A DNA stretch of 64,000 nucleotides from Enorma phocaeensis (GTDB taxonomy: Bacteria > Actinomycetota > Coriobacteriia > Coriobacteriales > Coriobacteriaceae): positions 232,451 to 296,450 of the forward strand of contig NZ_LT891970.1 of the NCBI RefSeq assembly GCF_900186505.1. Direction: 5' to 3'. Numbering within the stretch: the stretch's first letter is position 1; the number at the start of each line of letters is the position of its first letter. A program made the translations under genes and the position numbers. The notes beneath the pieces are model-generated. The model was not told where the DNA came from. It searched no databases and was given only the letters and a program-made list of their open reading frames with translations. This document shows, piece by piece, positions 60,278 through 64,000 of the stretch.

Positions 60278-61072
60278 ATGCTGAAGCTCTCTTCCGTCAG
60301 CAAGACGTTCAACGCGGGCACCATCAACGAGAAGCGCGCGCTCATCCATGTCGATCTGCACCTCGCACCAGGCGACTTCGTGACCGTCATCGGCGGTAAC
60401 GGCGCAGGCAAGTCCACGCTCATGAACATCATCGCCGGCGTCTACCCCATGGACGCGGGCACCATCACGCTCGATGGCAAGAACATCTCGCGCCTCTCTG
60501 AGCCCGCTCGAGCCACGTACCTGGGCCGCGTCTTCCAAGACCCCATGATGGGTACGGCTGCAGACATGCAGATCGTCGAGAACCTAGCCATGGCGAAGCG
60601 CCGCGGCAAGACCCGGACCCTCGCCTGGGGCGTCACCAAGGCCGAGAAGGACGAGTACGCCGAGCGCCTGAAGGAGCTCGGGCTCGGGCTCGAGAAGCGC
60701 CTCACAGCCAAGGTCGGCCTGCTCTCCGGCGGTCAGCGCCAGGCGCTGACGCTGCTCATGGCGACGCTCACCGATCCCAAGCTGCTGCTCCTCGATGAGC
60801 ACACGGCGGCGCTCGACCCCAAGACCGCCGCCAAGGTGCTCGAGCTCACCGAGAAGATCGTCTCAGAGCGCAAGCTCACCACCCTTATGGTCACGCACAA
60901 CATGAACGACGCGATCCGCCTGGGCAACCGCCTCATCATGATGCACGAGGGGCGCGTCATCTACGATGTCGCCGGGGCTGAGAAGGCCGCGCTCACCGTC
61001 GCCGACCTGCTCCAGAAGTTCGAGGAGGTCTCGGGCGGCGAGCTCGCGAACGACCGCATGCTGCTCAACTAG
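60278..61072 (+). CDS. ABC transporter ATP-binding protein
   Basis: 264 residues. Walker A GGNGAGKSTL, signature LSGGQRQAL, Walker B LLLLDEHTAALD and switch His in MVTHNM. Partner of the upstream permease in the importer. The 3' end overlaps the convergent zinc-ribbon gene by four bases. Confidence 0.94.
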   Translation: MLKLSSVSKTFNAGTINEKRALIHVDLHLAPGDFVTVIGGNGAGKSTLMNIIAGVYPMDAGTITLDGKNISRLSEPARATYLGRVFQDPMMGTAADMQIVENLAMAKRRGKTRTLAWGVTKAEKDEYAERLKELGLGLEKRLTAKVGLLSGGQRQALTLLMATLTDPKLLLLDEHTAALDPKTAAKVLELTEKIVSERKLTTLMVTHNMNDAIRLGNRLIMMHEGRVIYDVAGAEKAALTVADLLQKFEEVSGGELANDRMLLN

Positions 61073-61392
61073 TCGCCGCCGAAGATCTCCATGATGTCGC
61101 CCAGCGCAGACATGGGGCTCTTCTTCTTGTGCTTCTTGTAATAGCTATCGTCGTAACGGCGATCGTCGTACCGTTTGCGCTCGTCGTAACGGCGCTCGTC
61201 GTAGCGCTGTTCCTCGACACGATGGCGATCGTCCTCGCGATAGCCGTCACGGGCGTCGCGGGCGCGTTCGACGATCTTGTCGAGCTCTCCCCTATCCAGC
61301 CAGATGCCCCGGCACTCGGGGCAGTAATCGATCTCGACGCCGTTCTTCTCGCTCATGAGCAGCGTGACGTCCTTGCAGACGGGGCATTTCAT
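61069..61392 (-). CDS. TFIIB-type zinc-ribbon protein with Arg/Asp/Tyr-rich tail
   Basis: 107 residues. MKCPVC and CPECRGIWLDRGELDKI form the zf-TFIIB (YjdF-type) ribbon; from about residue 45 the chain becomes a highly charged repeat of R, D, E and Y (DERRYDERKRYDD), ending KKHKKKSP. Function is unknown; the low-complexity tail could bind nucleic acid. ATG at 61392 follows GAGGAGG. Confidence 0.82.
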   Translation of the reverse strand: MKCPVCKDVTLLMSEKNGVEIDYCPECRGIWLDRGELDKIVERARDARDGYREDDRHRVEEQRYDERRYDERKRYDDRRYDDSYYKKHKKKSPMSALGDIMEIFGGD

Positions 61393-61515
61393 AGTGCTCC
61401 TCCTCGTCCTTGCCGACACGCGTCGGCGCCAGCGTTCAGTCATTACGCGCCTTATACCCCGATTCCCGCCGGTAATCGCTGCTCGTTGCCAAACAATCGG
61501 TTGGCCGTAAATAAG

Positions 61516-61553
61516 AGCAGCGGGGCATCCCAACCGCCGGATGTCCCGCTGCT
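61516..61553 (-). terminator. Terminator after the M18 aminopeptidase gene
   Basis: A 15-bp stem (one non-Watson-Crick pair) AGCAGCGGG.../...CCCGCTGCT; on the minus strand followed by CTTATTT. It lies 35 bases beyond the peptidase stop. Confidence 0.75.
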
Positions 61554-61587
61554 TGTTTCCCGCGTTGTCTAGATATCGATCGAGACC

Positions 61588-62925
61588 CTACCTCAAGGTA
61601 ACCGCCTGGGCGCCGTCGATCGCGAGGTCCGCCTCGAGGAATGCCGTGAGCGCGGCGATCACCTGACGCACGTCGCGCGTACCAGCCGTTTCGTACGAGG
61701 AGTGCATCGCGAGCTGCGCGCAGCCCACGTCGATCGCATGCATGCTTGCCTGGATGTTGGAGAGGTTGCCCAAGGTCGAGCCTCCTGCCATGTCGCTGCG
61801 GTTCGCGAACGTCTGGTACGGCACGCCCGCGCGGCGGCACACGGCGATGAAGGCAGCGCGGCTGAAGGCGTCGGTGCAGTAGTGCTGGTTCGCCGCCTCC
61901 TTGATCACGATGCCTCCGTTCAGGCGGCAGCGGTTCTGCCCGTCGTACTTATCGGTTTTGTTCGGATGCAGCGCATGAGCGTTGTCGCAACTCACCATCA
62001 TCGACTTCGCGAGCGCGCGGCGATAGTCCTCGGGCGTGAGACCGAGCGCTGCGGTCAGGCGGGTGAGTACATCGGGCAGGAAGGTGGACATCGCTCCCTG
62101 CTTGGTATTGGAGCCCACCTCCTCGTTATCGAAGCAGCAGTACACGTTCACGCTCGCGGGATTCTCGGCCGCTATAAAGGCCTTGAGCGAGGTGAACGCG
62201 CACATGAGGTCATCGAGCTTAGGCGAGGAGACGAACTCCCGCGCCGCGCCCCACACGCGCGCCGGCACGCGGCTCACCAGGAAGAGGTCGCGCGCGAGGA
62301 CCTGCGCCCGCTCGACGCCGGCCTCGCAGGCGATGAGCTCGTCGAAGCCCTCCGCCGTGAGCTCGCCGGCAGAGACCAAGGGAACGATGTCGGTCGCGCG
62401 ATTGGGAGAGAACGAGTCGTTCACGCTGCGGTCGAGGTGAATCGCGAGGCTCGGGATCATGACGAGGTCGCTGTCGGGTGCGACGAGGCGGCTTTCCACA
62501 CGGCCGTCCGCCTCAACGAGCACGCGGCCCGCGATGGATAGCGGGCGGTCGAGCCACGTGTAGTCGATCATCCCGCCGTATGCCTCGACGTTCAGGCGGA
62601 GCATCCCCTCGGGTCCTTCGATGAGCGGCAGCGCCTTTAGCTTGAAGGTGGGCGAATCGCCGTGCGACGCGGTAACTTGGAAGTGATAGCTCCCCTCCGC
62701 GGCGGCGCGCTCCCCCACCTTGAACGCGATGATGCTCGAACCGTTACGGGTGGTGTAGTAGCGCCCACCCGCCGATAGCTCCCATGCGTCTCCCTCCGCG
62801 AGGCGGGTGAACCCCGCTCGGTCGAGCTCGGCGGCGATGGTGCGCGTGGTGTGGAACATGCTCGGGCACGCCTGGATGAAATCGATGAGCTCCTCGGCTG
62901 CTTTCACATCAAGCTCTTCTACCAT
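61588..62925 (-). CDS. M18 family aminopeptidase
   Basis: 445 residues. Metal-binding and catalytic blocks are TASHGDSP (His and Asp ligands), DNEEVGSNTKQGA (Glu pair) and SCDNAHALHPN, and the end has MHSSYETAG, also a metal ligand region. It removes N-terminal acidic or other residues as a large dodecamer. AAGGAG precedes the ATG. The deformylase-like gene ends 45 bp upstream, in the same direction, suggesting one unit for N-terminal processing. Confidence 0.94.
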   Translation of the reverse strand: MVEELDVKAAEELIDFIQACPSMFHTTRTIAAELDRAGFTRLAEGDAWELSAGGRYYTTRNGSSIIAFKVGERAAAEGSYHFQVTASHGDSPTFKLKALPLIEGPEGMLRLNVEAYGGMIDYTWLDRPLSIAGRVLVEADGRVESRLVAPDSDLVMIPSLAIHLDRSVNDSFSPNRATDIVPLVSAGELTAEGFDELIACEAGVERAQVLARDLFLVSRVPARVWGAAREFVSSPKLDDLMCAFTSLKAFIAAENPASVNVYCCFDNEEVGSNTKQGAMSTFLPDVLTRLTAALGLTPEDYRRALAKSMMVSCDNAHALHPNKTDKYDGQNRCRLNGGIVIKEAANQHYCTDAFSRAAFIAVCRRAGVPYQTFANRSDMAGGSTLGNLSNIQASMHAIDVGCAQLAMHSSYETAGTRDVRQVIAALTAFLEADLAIDGAQAVTLR

Positions 62926-62969
62926 GATCTACTCCTTAGCAGTTGAACGAGCGAGGACGTGGCGCCCAA

Positions 62970-63386
62970 TTAGACGAGCTTGCCCGCGCAGTGGTCGATC
63001 GCATGCTGCACAACCTCGGCCGTCCAACCGCTAAAGCGCTTGGTGCGGCGCACCAGATTGCCCTCCTGGGGAACCTGGTAGGTCACGGTGATCATGCGGA
63101 AGCGCTTGACCTCGGTGACCTCTTCCAGCGAAAGGCAGCTCTCCTGAGCGGTGTAGGGTTGCGCTGCGATCTTGATCTTGGGGTTCATCATCGTGTAGAT
63201 GCGACCGCCATCCTCGTAGGCGATGATGGCCTTGAGCGATCCGATCTGGTTCGCCGCCAGGCACACGGCATCCTCAAGCGATTCGAGCGTGTCGCGCAGG
63301 TCCTGCATGACCTCCACGTCTTCGATGGTCGCTGCCTCCGCGGGCTTCGAAAGAAACTCGCGGTCCTTCACGATCTCCTTGATCAT
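62970..63386 (-). CDS. Peptide deformylase-like protein lacking the catalytic glutamate
   Basis: 138 residues, close to the short Gram-positive deformylase-2 type. Motif 1 is CLAANQIGS (Gln47), motif 2 is ESCLSLEE (Cys84, metal ligand, with Ser for the usual Gly before it) and motif 3 is VVQHAIDHC: both metal histidines (128 and 132) remain, but Ala129 (codon GCG) stands in place of the catalytic Glu of HExxH. A deformylase without this residue should be nearly inactive. It may bind N-terminal peptides or another ligand. ATG at 63386; a much longer frame upstream has no support. Confidence 0.85.
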   Translation of the reverse strand: MIKEIVKDREFLSKPAEAATIEDVEVMQDLRDTLESLEDAVCLAANQIGSLKAIIAYEDGGRIYTMMNPKIKIAAQPYTAQESCLSLEEVTEVKRFRMITVTYQVPQEGNLVRRTKRFSGWTAEVVQHAIDHCAGKLV

Positions 63387-63533
63387 TGCAATCCTCTCTG
63401 GTCGTCCGCGCTCGGCGCGGGCTTGCTTGCGATGTCTTGCCCGACTCTGCTCGCCGGGCTCGAGCATGCAGCTATCATAACCGGGTAGCGCTTCCCGGCG
63501 CCCCCCGATTCCCACGCCGCTGCATCGATGACA

Positions 63534-64000
63534 TTAGGCCTGGTAGAACTCGTGGAAGTCCTGGGTCATGCGAGCCAGCGTTGGCTCGTCGACATAGCAC
63601 ATGTGCCCGCAGCCGTAACGGCAGAACCAGATCTTCTCGCGCAGCTCGCGCGGCAGGTAGAGCTGGGCGATGGTGTGCTCCATGTTCCACCACGGGGTCG
63701 CCGCATCAAAGCGCCCGCCCATGATCATGAGCTTCGTGGTGGGGCTGCGACGGAGCGCCACGGCGATGTCGAGTGCTACGTTGGGCGCCGCGACCGTCGT
63801 CTCGTCCACGCCGGGCTCGTCGTGGACCCAATTCCAGCCGATGCCGATCTCGCCCCACACGCTCAGTCGGTAGTTCGCCGGCCCCCGGTAGCCCACCTCG
63901 TTGCGGAGGAACGCTCGGAACGCGGCGTACCAAGCGCCCTCGATGGCATGGCTCGCGGGATCGTCGCACGCGAAGTAGAACGATGCCTTCTGGATGGGCA
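63534..64000 (-). CDS. S10 serine carboxypeptidase-like protein, 3' part
   Basis: The minus-strand frame runs off the right edge, so only about 155 C-terminal residues are seen. They contain RFDAATPWW with the catalytic-type Asp and GCGHMCYVDEPTLARM with the catalytic-type His, in the spacing of S10-type alpha/beta-hydrolases, preceded by HAIEGAWYAAFRAFLRNEVGY. The nucleophile and signal peptide, if any, lie outside the window. Function: probable carboxypeptidase or esterase. Confidence 0.75.
   Translation of the reverse strand, partial: PIQKASFYFACDDPASHAIEGAWYAAFRAFLRNEVGYRGPANYRLSVWGEIGIGWNWVHDEPGVDETTVAAPNVALDIAVALRRSPTTKLMIMGGRFDAATPWWNMEHTIAQLYLPRELREKIWFCRYGCGHMCYVDEPTLARMTQDFHEFYQA

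Overview
The window reads as a chromosomal piece of a GC-rich Gram-positive in the class Coriobacteriia (Actinomycetota), most likely Collinsella or a near relative. The basis is the strong G/C third-position bias, the ribosomal and RNA-polymerase protein sequences, AGGAGG-type ribosome sites with frequent GTG/TTG starts, and the gut-anaerobe gene content (sugar PTS, fused FeoAB, M18 peptidase). No tRNA, rRNA or CRISPR array was seen. The genus is an inference from overall character, not from a search.

Layout. (1) 1-1380: an IS110-family element whose ends share a 7-bp core. (2) 1400-9800: a minus-strand accessory island of small zinc-ribbon and immunity-like proteins, two AAA-type ATPases (one paired with a TOPRIM-like partner) and a zinc-ribbon gene stopped by an in-frame UGA. 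The ATPase/TOPRIM pair sits between two 59-bp direct repeats and looks like a cassette inserted into an older two-gene operon; this is the most unusual feature of the window. (3) 9845-15154: RidA, a PatB-type C-S lyase, a MITE-like palindromic element, an ATC-hydrolase-like protein and a large U32 protein. (4) 15299-20831: a sugar module with PTS EIIA, a DeoR regulator, PTS EIIBC, a TIM-barrel isomerase/epimerase, a ribulose/allulose-phosphate 3-epimerase and an RpiB-type isomerase, which together could feed a ketohexose or pentose into central metabolism.

(5) 21230-46283: the translation/transcription core, nearly all on the minus strand. It contains rplC-D-W-B-rpsS-rplV-rpsC-rplP-rpmC-rpsQ-rplN-rplX, then rpsL-rpsG-fusA-rpsJ, rpoB-rpoC and rplJ-rplL. 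The classical order is rearranged: no tuf after fusA, rpsJ split from rplC by two unrelated genes, the spc continuation missing after rplX, and galU plus a glycosyltransferase between rplL and rpoB. (6) 46425-64000: ABC exporter, hypoxanthine-type DNA glycosylase, isochorismatase-like hydrolase, FeoA-FeoB fusion, HAD phosphatase, asnS, a WYL-like regulator, an ABC importer with two tandem paralogous binding lipoproteins, a zinc-ribbon protein, M18 aminopeptidase, a deformylase-like protein lacking its catalytic glutamate, and the 3' part of an S10 serine carboxypeptidase-like gene.

Three long intergenic regions (34151-34327, 44688-44930, 49109-49260) carry copies of one dispersed repeat family built on GNATCTCG / CGAGATNC stems and a conserved CGATTCTG block.
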